Below, piece after piece: positions 11,966-23,207 of a stretch of 64,000 nucleotides of DNA. The number at the start of each line of letters is the position of its first letter. Within the stretch, counting starts at the first letter, position 1. Under the pieces are notes generated by a model. The model was not told where the DNA came from, ran no database searches, and saw only the letters and a list, made by a program, of their open reading frames with translations. The DNA comes from Cocos nucifera (taxonomy: Eukaryota > Streptophyta > Magnoliopsida > Arecales > Arecaceae): positions 186,001 through 250,000 of the forward strand of contig QRFJ01000746.1 in assembly GCA_006176705.1 (NCBI GenBank). The letters are read 5' to 3'. The position numbers were made by a program, and so were the translations under genes.

Positions 11966-14805
11966 GATCAGGCCAACTTGTGTTGACCCACCTGACCACC
12001 ATTTAGAAAGATGTATATCAAGAGATCATATAATGAATGATAATTCATCAACCGATAAGCACCAGGCCTTTGGGCCTCCAATGATTATCCAATTGATGGA
12101 CCCACTATATCCACTTAATGGGAGGCTATGATCCAGCTTATTCATATAACTATTTCATTTTAGGAACTAATAATTTTAGAGGATTTATTTATTGAAGTAA
12201 GTAGGTTAGATTAACCAGCTTGTCATGTTCATCCCACTAGCTTCACCAAGTTAGCTTAAAGGGAGACCACTAATAGGCTAGTTTAGGAGCACCTAAATCA
12301 AATCACACTAATTTACCTAGCTGACATGGGTCAGCTTGAAATAGTCAAGTGATTCAAGCAAAACATAATCTTAGCAAAGGCCAGGTAAGTTCGATTGATG
12401 GAGGTCTGCTAAAGCTTTGCCATAGACACCATAAAAAAAATGGGTCAGGTAAGTGGGCTGTCAATTAAAGACCATCAGTCTGGTTTATCTTAGATACCAA
12501 CTGATTTAATTAGTTTCAATTTATCAAATAACCTAATAGTTATGCTAGACCGTGTAGCCAAGAATCAAGTCCACTTGGGTCGTTAAGACATGGAACTTGA
12601 CCAAACTACAACTATTGTAACTGATCTAGAGAATCCTTGATCTAATCTAAGCAATAATTGATTAGATTTAGTCAATTCTCTAATTAAGTTCATTCTTTAA
12701 TCTAATGCTAGGTCTAACCCAATTAATGGACCAATCATTCAGTAACCCATTTAACCAATGTATTATGATTTGTGTCTTAGAGCTTCAATTCACAATCCTA
12801 GATCCTAATCAATCAATTTCTTAATTCTCAATAAGTTTTGGGCTGAGGGTTGGGGTTCAGCTTTTTGAAAATAATTTTTATATTTGTAAAATAATTTTTT
12901 ACAACATGGTTCTATCAACCAAGTGCATGTTTGATTTATAACCAAAATGCAGTAACATAAACATGAATCACTTTAGATCTAATCTAAACAGGTTCAGTGT
13001 AATTGAAATAATTCAACATTAATCAATCATAATATACTTAGATCAATCTAACACACTATGATGATTAAATTAGATTAAAAATTTTTAATTAGATTATAAA
13101 TTTTTTTAATCTAATCTAAAAATTTATGATTAAATTTTAGATCAGCACGTAATAGGGATAATCTCTCTACTGTAAGGGATAAACCTTACAGTAGAACCTT
13201 ATAGCAGTCCGTGCTATTCTAAAAATTTTATTTTTTAAGATCTAAAACTATTTAAATATATTAAATTATAAAAAAATTAATCAAATCTAATAAATTTATG
13301 ATTAGATTTAGATTCATCATGAACTAGGACAACCTTTTACTATAAGGGATAAAACCTTACAGCAAGACAAACTTATGGCATTCATGAGATCTAAATTTTT
13401 TTTTAATTATAAATTTAAATAATTTAAATTATAAATTAAATTAATCTAAAAAATAATCTAAACATGCATAAAAATTATATAACAAGAACCTAGGCTCTGA
13501 TATCAATTGAAGGAACCAGATCTAGGATTTCACGGATAGATTTGAAATTTTTCAAGATCATGCAGCGAAAGACTTAAATAAATTAAATATTTATTAAATA
13601 AATATATAAATAACTAGATCTTAATCTATTACATGATAAAGGCATGATATTAAATTAGAAGTTAAAAATATAAAGAAGGAAAGTTTGTCACATCAAACTA
13701 GATCTACACTACATCTAATGTAGGTATGAAATTAATAGATCAAATCTATTACCTATGTAAGTTAGACATTCTAACTTTCTGATCCAGCTTGAGGATGAAG
13801 TCATGAACCCACATATGTTCGGCCTCTAGGAGTTGTCCACATGAGCCATGAACACAATCAAAATCCTGATGCAGGAAATTGGTACAGTATGCTAACATAG
13901 TGATGATCTTTCTTCGACGATCGATCCAATGTTCTTTTCTTCAAAACTTGGGACTCTTCAAAATAGAGAAGAGAGGAGAGTTTTCTAATCTAAAACTCTC
14001 TAAGAAAAACTCAAAAGAAGGAGGAGAGATGCAGAATAAACAGCCCTAGAAGAGAGACCCTCTTCTTCTTCTCTTTTCTCTCACCTAGATACTTAGTTTG
14101 ATTGCCTATGGAAACCCCCACACCCAAGGACCCTCTTTCTCTAATTTTTGTACAACCCCAAACCTCTCCCAAATCTCTATATTTTAAGAAAAATCAGACT
14201 AAAATTCATCCTAAATTTATAGAAAAAGAAAAGTCCTTGTCTAGGTCAAAAAACTAGACAAGGCAGGACTAGATTTGGCAAGTGGTTGGGGCACCCTAAC
14301 TCTTAGGCACCCCCTCTAATTTTTTTGGTAAATCAAGAAAAGGAAGGCACACAAAAACCTCTCACCATCATAGAATTAGGAAGAAAAATAGGAGATGGGC
14401 GGCACACATGAAGGAGATGTTTTGGTTTATAAGGATTCTATCTTATAGAATCCTAAATCAAAACTAACTTCTTCTTAGACTTGTTCAACCAAACCAAATA
14501 ACTATATGAGAAATAAGAGGGAGAGAAGGGGCAGCATGAAGACCAGAGAGAACTCTTTGTCGCACAGAAAGAGAGGGCATAGGGCATGGAGGGCTTAGGA
14601 GGGTGCAAGGAGGAATCCTAGTCTCACTAGGATTCCATCTATGACTTGGTCAAAACATGATTTCTCAAACCAAATTAAATTAAAATCAAAATTGACTAAA
14701 TTAAAATTAGATTCTAATTCAATTAAAAAACTTAAAATTAAATTAAATATATTTAATTTTAATTTAATTTTTTAATCAAATTAAAAAATTGTAGACCGAT
14801 GTCCT
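11966..14805 (-). repeat. Indel-rich duplicate of 17301-20164 (leader + PBS + partial LTR)
   Basis: About 2.84 kb aligning end to end with 17301-20164: leader, PBS-like gctctgatatca at 13494-13505, then LTR from 13508. Differences are almost all one- or two-base gains and losses (in about 450 bp from 12001 I count about 14 indels and one substitution), unlike the transition-rich divergence elsewhere in the window. It occupies the place where the LTR end, PPT, RNase H and RT of B1 should be. Best read as gap-filling with uncorrected long-read sequence; a real duplication is less likely. Confidence 0.8.
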
Positions 14806-15700
14806 AAGGCTGATGAATATCTTTTGTTCAGCAGTATGGTAGAAATAGTATTCTTTGGTCTTTTTTTGGTATCCTATGAATGTACACTTGTCAGACCTAG
14901 GTCTAAGTTTGTTTGTAACTAACCGTTTGACATAAGTTGGGCACCCCCAAATCCTAAGGTGTAAAAGTGCTGGCTTACGCCCGGTCTATATCTCATATGG
15001 GGTTTTAACTACAGACTTACTTAGAATCCTATTTAATAAATAACAAGCAAATTTGAGTGCATATCCTCAGAAGGATATCGGCAAGCTAGCAAATCCCATC
15101 ATGGATCGGACTATGTCTAATAGAGTCCGATTCCTTCTTTTAGATACACCATTATGCTTGGTGTTTCAAGATGAGTCCACTGAGAGAGAATCCCATTCTC
15201 TCCTAGATATGTGAGAAACTCACTAGAAAAGTATTCTCTTCCTCGGTCAGATCGAAGAGTTTTAATACTCTTCCTAGTTTATTTTTCTACTTCACTTCAA
15301 AATCGTTTGAACATTTCAAAAGAATTCGACTTAGTTTCATCAGATAGACATATCCATATCTAGATAGATCATCTGTGAAAGTGATGTAGACATATCCACC
15401 TCTAACACTTGTATTCATTGGTCTATATACATCAGTATGTACTAGACCTAAGAGCTCAATGGCTCTCTCACCTTTTTCAGTAAAAGGTGACTTGGTCATT
15501 TTACCAAGAAGACAAGACTCACAGGTTGGAAGTGATTCACAATCATTGACTTTGAGGATTTTCTCTTAAGTCAACCTATTTATCCTATTCTTGTTTATAT
15601 GACCTAGCCTATAGTACCATAAGTAAATATCTAATATACTATTTAATCTAGGGTGCTTGCCAGTGGAATAGACTACATTAACAGGTTGTGATAACATATA
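14806..15700 (-). pseudogene. B1 integrase remnant
   Basis: Ty1/copia integrase, heavily broken. In reading order: a degraded zinc-binding region near 15500-15620 (first His now Tyr, then PTCESCLLGKMTKSP), first Asp in LVHTDVYRP, second Asp in FTDDLSRYGYVYL (open stretch 15287-15499), then the C-terminal GxP/YP-type region and a piece near 14810-14870 matching the end of integrase in I. Several stops and frameshifts interrupt it, and the catalytic Glu region near 15160 is scrambled. The RT that should follow is absent because of the junction at 14805. Confidence 0.85.
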
Positions 15701-15715
15701 AACACCATTGTTTAA

Positions 15716-16069
15716 TTATCCATAGAAAGCAGTAACACCATTCATAATGACATTATAAACTCGTTTCTTTATTAAAATTTCATAATTATTCATGGCCAAA
15801 AGGCCTATAAAAATGATATTTAAAAAGAAACTAGGATAGAAATAACAATCACTAAGAACAACGGTATGAGATTCAAATACAAGTTTCAAAATTTCTAAAG
15901 CTAGAACTAGAACTGGTCTTCCATCTCCAACGTTCAAAAATCTTTCACCTTGCTTGAATCTTCTACTGACCTGCAACCCCTGCAATGAATTGCAAATATG
16001 GTAAGGGTTACCGATATCCAATACCCAATCAGTAATATCATAAATAGAGAAATTGCAAGAAGTTATCAT
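15716..16069 (-). pseudogene. B1 protease remnant, DTG changed to DIG
   Basis: 117 open residues: WVLDIGNPYHICNSLQGLQ, then FLNVGDGRPV, LSDCYFYPSF and IIFIGLLA. The catalytic Asp remains, but the Thr/Ser of the D-T/S-G triad is Ile, which should abolish normal protease activity. A stop separates it from gag upstream and from integrase downstream. Confidence 0.87.
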
Positions 16070-16135
16070 ATAAATATCTTGCCCAGCAATAGTTTGCTTC
16101 TTTCTCTGTCTATTCGGATCTAGGAAGGCAATGTA

Positions 16136-16936
16136 TTAAGGACAATTCCTTTTCCAGTACTCTCGCTTCTTGCAAAAGAAGCATTCAGCTTGACTCTTAA
16201 CGATCTTGATCTTCTTGATCTGGCCATGCACTGATGTCCTAGCCTGAACTTGCACCTTCTTTATTTTCTTCTTCTTATTCTTCTTTCCTTTCCTAAAGGA
16301 TTGAGAATCAGAAGATGAACCTCCCACTAAATTCATCACCTCTTTATGGAGCTGGTGATCCTTCTCAAAGTTCTGAAGTAACCCTAGTAAGCCATGGTAG
16401 TTTACTTCAGGCTTTATCATTCTGTAATGAGTAAGAAAAGGGAGATTGGACTTTGGCAACGAGTTCAGTATTGCATCTTTCCCAAGTTGTTCATGCAAGA
16501 GAAAGCCGAGTTTGCTTAAGCGCTCTATCATGTATAGTACATGATTAGTGATAGAGGCTCCATCCTGCATTCTAGCGTTTAAGATGGCGCAACTAGTCTT
16601 GTGCCTCTCAATATCATTAGATGTACCAAAAGAATCCTCCAACACTTGGAGCATTTCGTTTGGTTGAGTTGTCTGAAACCTGCGACTGAATTCATTGCTC
16701 ATTGCAACTAGCATAATGCAACGCACTGTGGTTCGATCACTAAGCCACTTTTGATAAGTATCTCTGATTGTTCCACATGCATTAGCAACTGGCTCCTCAG
16801 GTGCAGGATCCATCAGCACATATAGGATCCATTCATGCTCTAGGACAATCTTCAACTTTCGGTACCAGCTACCAAAGTTGGGTCCCATCAACTTATCATT
16901 GTCCAACAATGATCAGAGCGATAGAGAAGTCATCAT
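16136..16936 (-). pseudogene. B1 gag
   Basis: Capsid/nucleocapsid remnant. The family N-terminus (MTSLSLxSLLDNDKLMG) starts at the paired ATGs 16933/16936, but has an in-frame TGA near 16915 where relatives have Arg, consistent with CGA to TGA. The rest (16136-16909, 257 residues) is open: WYRKLKIVLEHEWILYVL, RCIMLVAMSNEFSRRFQ, a Lys-rich stretch, and a knuckle CFFCKKREYWKRNC in which the zinc-binding His is Tyr. It is the most complete gag of the window, with one visible stop. Confidence 0.92.
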
Positions 16937-18488
16937 GTCTGCACAAAGAAAAATCAAAATCTAATTAATAATTGATTCATTAAATCTAAAGATTTGGACT
17001 TTAATCAAAAGATTTCTTCCACTATTTTATTCAAATTGGTAGCCTCTATCTCTAATTCGAGGAATTACCCTAATTTCTTAGTGGGTACTAGAATCCACAT
17101 AGACTGCACACGAGCTCAACTTTGGTTGGCCAATCCATGTACATCTAAAGGTAGGTTCATAACCAATTATTTCTTCAAACAATTTCTAGTAATTAAATTT
17201 TGCCCTAGCCCCTGATCAGTTGGCTTTGGCCTTCTTAGAAAAGAGTCCAGTTAGGTCCAACCATTAACATGACCATACTTAGCCCATCTAACCAACGAAT
17301 GATCAGGCCCAACTTTGGTTGACCCACCTGACCACCATTTAGAAAGATGTATCAAAGAGATCATATAATGAATGATAATTCCATCAACCGATAAGCACCA
17401 GGCCTTTGGGCCTCCAATGATTATCCAATTGATGGACCCACTATCATCCACTTTAATGGGAGGCTATGATCCAGTTATCATATAACTATTTCATTTTAGG
17501 AACCTAATAATTTTAGAGGATTTATTTATTGAAGTAAGTAGGTTAGATTAACCAGCTTGTCATGTTCATCCCACTAGCTTCACCAAGTTAGCTTAAGGGA
17601 GACCACTAATAGGCTAGTTTAGGAGCACCTAAATCAATCACACTAATTTACCTAGCTGACATGGGTCAGCTTGAATAGTCAAGTGATTCAATCAAAACAT
17701 AATCTTAGCAAAAGGCCAGGTAAGTTCGATTGATGGGAGGGTCTGCTAAAGCTTGCCATAGACACCATAAAAAATGGTCAGGTAAGTGGGCTGTCAATTA
17801 AAGACCATCAGTCTGGTTTATCTTAGATACCAACTGATTTAATTAGTTTCAATTAAATCAACCTAATAGTTCATGCTAGACCGTGTAGCCAAGAATCAAG
17901 TCCATCTTGGGTCTTGTTAAAGACATGGACTTGACCAACTACAACTATTGTAACTGATCTAGAGAATCCTTGATCTAATCTAAGACAATAATTGATTAGA
18001 TTTAGTCAATTCTCTAATTAAGTTCATTCTTTAATCTAATGCTAGGTCTAACCCAATTAATGGACCAAATCTTCAGTAACCCATTTAACCCAATGTATTA
18101 TGATTTGTGTCTTAGGATCTTCAATTCACAATCCTAGATCCTAATCAATCAATTTCTTAATTCTCAATTAAGTTTTGGGCTGAGGGTTGGGGTTCAGCTT
18201 TTTGAAAATAATTTTTATATTTGTAAAATATTTTTACAACATGGTTCTATCAACCAAGTTGCATGTTTGATTTATAACCAAAATGCAAGTAACATAAACA
18301 TGAATCACTTTAGATCTAATCTAAACAGGTTCATGTAATTGAAATAATTTCAACATTAATCAATCATAAATTACCTTAGATCAAATCTAACACACTTATG
18401 ATGATTAAAATTAGATTAAAATATTTTTAATTAGATTATAAATTTTTTTAGATCTAATCTAAAAATTTTATGATTAAAATTTTAGATC

Positions 18489-18562
18489 AGCACGTAATAG
18501 GATAATCTCTCTACTGTAAGGGATAAACCTTACAGTAGGACAACCTTATAGCAGTCCGTGCT
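18489..18562 (-). other. Leader two-stem RNA structure of B1, copy 1
   Basis: Outer arms agcacg (18489-18494)/cgtgct (18557-18562). Inner stem of ten perfect pairs tactgtaagg (18512-18521)/ccttacagta (18528-18537) around gataaa. ggacaacc follows the inner stem; the motif before it is decayed to ggataatc. Confidence 0.7.
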
Positions 18563-18661
18563 ATCTAAAATTTTATTTTTAGATCTAAAACTATTTTAAA
18601 TATATTAAATTATAAATAAAATTAGATCAAATCTAATAAATTTATGATTAGATTTAGATCA

Positions 18662-18733
18662 TCATGAACTAGGACAACCTTTTTACTATAAGGGATAAAC
18701 CTTACAGCAAGACAACCTTATGGCAATTCATGA
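18662..18733 (-). other. Leader two-stem RNA structure of B1, copy 2
   Basis: Outer arms tcatgaa (18662-18668)/ttcatga (18727-18733) are perfect. Inner arms ctataagg/ccttacag have one mismatch on this strand that becomes a G.U pair in the minus-strand RNA. ACAACC is present on both sides of the inner stem. Confidence 0.7.
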
Positions 18734-18838
18734 GATCTAAATTTTTTTTTAATTATAAATTTAATAATTAAATTATAAATTAAATTTAATCTAAAAAATA
18801 ATCTAAACATGCATAAAAATTATATAACAAGAACCTAG

Positions 18839-18850
18839 GCTCTGATATCA
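18839..18850 (-). other. B1 primer binding site (one change)
   Basis: Minus strand reads TGATATCAGAGC; one base differs from the canonical TGGTATCAGAGC. Two bases from the LTR. Confidence 0.85.
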
Positions 18851-18852
18851 AT

Positions 18853-21344
18853 TGAAGGAACCAGATCTAGGATTTCACGGATAGATCTTGAAATTTTTTC
18901 AAGATCATGCAGCGAAAGACTTAAATAAATTAAATATTTATTTAAATAAATATATAAATACCTAGATCTTAAATCTATTACATGATAAAGGCATGATATT
19001 AAATTAGAAGTTAAAAATATAAAGAAGGAAAGGTTGATCACATCAACCTAGATCTACACTACATCTAATGTAGGTATGAAATTAATAGATCAAATCTATT
19101 ACCTATGTAAGTTAGACATTCTAACTTTCTGATCCAGGCTTGAGGATGAAGTCATGAACCCCACATATGTTCGGCCTCTAGGAGTTGTCCACATGAGCCC
19201 ATGAACACAATCAAAAATCCTGATGCAGGAAATTGGTACAGTATGCTAACATAGTGATGATCTTTCTTCGACGATCGATCCAATGTTCTTTTCTTCAAAA
19301 CTTGGACTCTTCAAAATATGAGAAGAAAGAGGAGAGTTTTCTAATCTAAAACTCTCTAAGAAAAAACTCAAAAGAAGGAGGAGAGATGCAGAATAAAACA
19401 GCCCTAGAAGAAGACCCTCTTCTTCTTCTCTTTTCTCTCACCTAGATACTTAGTTTGATGCCTATGGAACCCCCACACCCAAGGACCCTCTTTCTCTAAT
19501 TTTTGTACACCCCAAACCTCTCCCAAATCTCTATATTTTAAGAAAAAATCAGACTAAAATTCATCCTAAATTTATAGAAAAAGAAAAGTCCTTGTCTAGG
19601 TCAAAAACTAGACAAGGCAGGACTAGATTTGGCAAGTGGTTGGGGCACCCTAACTCTTAGGCACCCCTCCTCTAATTTTTTTGGTAAATCAAGAAAGGAG
19701 AGGCACACAAAAAACCTCTCACTCACATAGAATTAGGAAGAAAAAATAGGAGATGGGCGGCACACATGGAAGGAGATGTTTTGGTTTATAAGGATTCTAT
19801 CTTATAGAATCCTAAATCAAAACTAACTTCTTCTTAGACTTGGTCAACCACCAAATAACTATATGAGAATAAGAGGGAGAGAAGGGGCATGCATGAAGAC
19901 CAGAGAGAGACTCTTTGTCGCACAGAAAGAGAGGGCATAGGGCATGGAGGGCTAAGGTGGTGCAAGGAGGAATCCTAGTCTCACTAGGATTCCATCTATG
20001 ACTTGGTCAAACATGATTTCTCAAACCAAATTAAATTAAAATCAAATTGACTAAATTAAATTAGATTCTAATTCAATTAAAAACTTAATTAAATTAAATT
20101 AAATTATATTTAATTTTAATTTAATTTTTTAATCAAATTAAAAAATTGGGTAGACCCGAGTCCTAGTTAGACTAGGACTAGTTCTTCCTTGCACTTGGCT
20201 TATCCAATAAGTCAATTGGACTTGATCCAATCAAGGTCAAACTAAATCTAATTAAATCATATTTAATTAAATTTAATCTCAGTCTTGTGGCTTAATCATA
20301 TTAAGTCAATTAGCAATCTAATTATTAATCGATCCTCCTACAACACTTGCACTAGGTTAAACATTAATCGTATTGATTGTTTAACCCTAGAATGATTCTT
20401 AATTGTTGATCAACCATCCGATCAGATCATGAGCTCAAATGTATGTGACCTCATAGGTCTAAACCTAAGTCGATAGCATAGAAATAAATTTTTATACCAA
20501 TCAAAGTGACCATCTAGCAATGATACCCGACGGTCGGATAGGTCGAATGTGTAGAACAACATCCTTAGAACCCATACGGATATGGTTTTCATATAATTCA
20601 TATCCTTGACCAAAATGCTCATAGGACACCTCAGAGTCCAACTATCAACTCTAATCAGGTTGTCCACATTGTATTTCAAAAATACCAAATCTATCTAATG
20701 GATTATCCTGGCCAAGATTTTGCTATATTGAAATACAGTGATATATTCTTCTCCAACTCTTGGAGTGGTCAATTTCATCTTGATCACACTCTAAATTTGT
20801 AAGTACTTGACTATGCCCAAAAGCCTTCCATTACTGAATTAGAAATTCAGTTGGTTCGATACCAAAGCATAGTGAGTTGCTTGCAAGCCACTGAGATGAT
20901 CTCAGGTCTAAGGGACACTTATACCTATATCCCATTAGAGACATTCTCGACAGCAAAATGCTCTAAAGTTGGTCACGTTCAATGATGATGTATCCATATA
21001 TCTCACCTGTATGCCATACCAGTGTCTCCACACTCTTTGGTTAAGAGGACAACCAACCTATATGGTATACAGTGACCTATGCTTGATAGATGCTGTCGTC
21101 CTAATTAATAACCTATCATTTGGTTGTGAACAAATTTTAGAACTAATCGATAAATTCTCTCTTTATCGAAGCTAGATAGTCCTAAGGACTTCATCATAAT
21201 AATGGAGTTTGTTAGAAGATGAAAAATATTTATAATGAATAAAAGGCCAAAAATATATTTTATTTATTAATGAATCAATTATAGATATAATGTAGCTCAA
21301 TCGTCAATAGGCTGACGATTGGCTTTAGAATACATTTCCCAACA
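18853..21344 (-). repeat. B1 5' LTR (right)
   Basis: 2,492 bp, TGAAGG to CCAACA. Collinear with 1-1207 plus 11195-11965 and, more distantly, with both LTRs of element I. It carries two neighbouring inverted repeats at about 20117-20175 (AT-rich hairpin, then agtcctag/ctaggact). A TATA-like minus-strand box is near 19570. Confidence 0.92.
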
Positions 21345-22307
21345 AAATCACCAAGTGATTTAATCAAAACCTAATTCACTAGGATAGCCAGGTAAGTGAG
21401 ATCAGTAGAAGGAATATGCCATTAACTTGTCAAATATTGAAATTAGTGCGAGTAGCTCCCAATTAAAATCCACTGGTCTGGATTGCCAAACTTATCTTAA
21501 ATACCATCCGGTTCATTAGTTTTAATTGGATCAACCTAGCAATTTTGGATTTGACCATATAGCCATGAATCAAATCCATTTGGTCCTCATTAAAGACATA
21601 GACTTGACCAATTACAACTATTGTAATTGAGTCTAAAGAGTCCTTGACCTAATCAAATTTAACATTTGATTAGATTTGATCAATTACTCTAATTTAGTCC
21701 ATTCTTTAACTAATCTTAGGTCTAACCTAATTAATGGACCTAATTCATCTAACCCAATAACCCAATGTTATGATCAATGAGCTAGGATCTTTAGTTCATA
21801 ATTCTGGAGCCTAATTCATCATACTTAATTCTTAATTAAGTTTTTGGATTGAGGGTTGGGGTTCGGCATTCTAAAAATATTTTTTAAAATTTTGAAAGAT
21901 TCTTTTACAATCTAGCACTATTCACCAAATAGGTCGACTTACTTTAAAAATAAGTTGGCTCATTTCACTAATAGTACTAGTTGTAGGTTTTAATCTATGA
22001 CTATGTATAATACATAAAAAATCATGAATTATTTTAAATCTAATCTAAATATTTATTCATGATTAAAATTAGATTAAAACCATCATAAAAATTATTAGAT
22101 TAGATTTAAAATTTTATGATCAAGTTTTTTAGATCCATAATGCACCAGGACAACCTTTCCACTGTAGGGGGTAAATCCTACAGTAAGACAACCTACCGTC
22201 CATGCGATCATGATTTTTAAGTTTAGATTTAAATTTTAGATTATAAATTAGTTCTAATCTAAAAATATAATCTAAATATGCATAAATCATGTAATAAAAT
22301 AACCTAT
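21345..22307 (-). other. Element C leader remnant
   Basis: Leader of a third copia element, cut on the left by B1. It starts in the conserved ccaggtaagt block (about 21391) and runs to the PBS. The rest of C (gag-pol and left LTR) is beyond B1 and outside the window. An inner hairpin with flanking ACAACC motifs is at 22148-22193. No ORF. Confidence 0.82.
22148..22193 (-). other. Leader hairpin of C
   Basis: ggacaacc (22148-22155), inner arms actgtagg (22161-22168)/cctacagt (22177-22184), agacaacc (22186-22193). Relative to B1 an A-T pair is replaced by G-C, a compensatory change. The outer stem is weak here. Confidence 0.65.
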
Positions 22308-22319
22308 GCTCTGATACCA
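22308..22319 (-). other. Primer binding site of C
   Basis: Perfect complement of TGGTATCAGAGC, two bases from the LTR start at 22322. Confidence 0.93.
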
Positions 22320-23202
22320 ATTGTAGAAAATCGATCTAGGATTCTTGGATTAGCTTTTGAAAAAATATAATCTAATCTAGATATAATCTAATCTAATCTA
22401 AAAATATAATCTAATCTAGATATGCAATAGGAAGATCAAATCATCCTTACCTTTGCAACTCTAGTTACTTAACTCGTTGATCCGGGCCTGAGATTATTGC
22501 TCCAAGCCACACATGTGTTTGGCCTCTATAGGTTGTATTTGGAATCTCAGAAAAAAATAGATCAAAAGACATTTTACATATGGAGATATGGAGCAATCCT
22601 TGACTAGATCAAATACCTAGTCAAGAGATATCCAAATAGAGCTAGACTTGGGGCACCCAACTCTTAAGTACCCCCTCTCTTTTTTCTACATGGACCACCT
22701 GAGAATGTTGGACAAATCCTCCTCTAAAAGTCATGAAAATTTAGAGAAAAAATAGGGAGTGGGCGGCACAAAAATACAGAAAGAGTTTTAGTTGCTTAAA
22801 ATTCTATCTCATAGAATTTAAATCAACTCAAACTCCTTTTAACTTGGTCCACAACTATATTCCATATAAGAGAGAAGGGGAACAAGGGGGTGCATGTGAA
22901 GATCAGGGAGAGAAGTGATTTCACACAAAAAACCAAGAGAAATGGCATGGGGGGCGTTGGGGCTAAGGTGGTGCATGGAGATAAGAGTCCTAGTGCCTAG
23001 TTTGACTTGGTCCAACTTGATCTTTGGAGCAAATTAAATTAGGATTTAGTTAACCCAATTAGATTAGGTCTTAATCCAACTAATAATCTAATTAAATTAG
23101 ATTAAATAATATTTTATTTTAATTTAATTTTTTAATCAAATTAAAAATTGGGTTGATACAAGTCCTAATTGAACTAGGACTCGTTCCTTCTTGCAATTAG
23201 CT

Positions 23203-23207
23203 TATCC
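23203..23207. repeat. TSD of element D, left copy (tatcc)
   Basis: Repeated exactly at 33398-33402. Confidence 0.95.

Larger units (their letters stand above)
16937..18838 (-). other. B1 5' leader
   Basis: 1.9 kb, no ORF, between gag ATG and PBS. It contains a block conserved among these elements (ccaggtaagt at about 17718), an AT-rich part and two tandem two-stem structures (18487-18563 and 18661-18733). Confidence 0.82.
1..21344 (-). mobile_element. Ty1/copia element B1, long-LTR family, broken and interrupted
   Basis: Outer element of the first third of the window, minus orientation. Its left LTR (the 3' LTR) starts before base 1, covers 1-1207 and resumes at 11195 after nested element A. 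The right (5') LTR is 18853-21344, with a tRNA-Met PBS next to it. Between them are integrase, protease and gag remnants in reverse order. The end of the left LTR, the PPT, RNase H and RT are missing and are replaced by an indel-rich copy of the leader plus LTR (11966-14805). B1 itself sits in the leader of element C, which resumes at 21345. Its left TSD lies outside the window. Confidence 0.85.
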
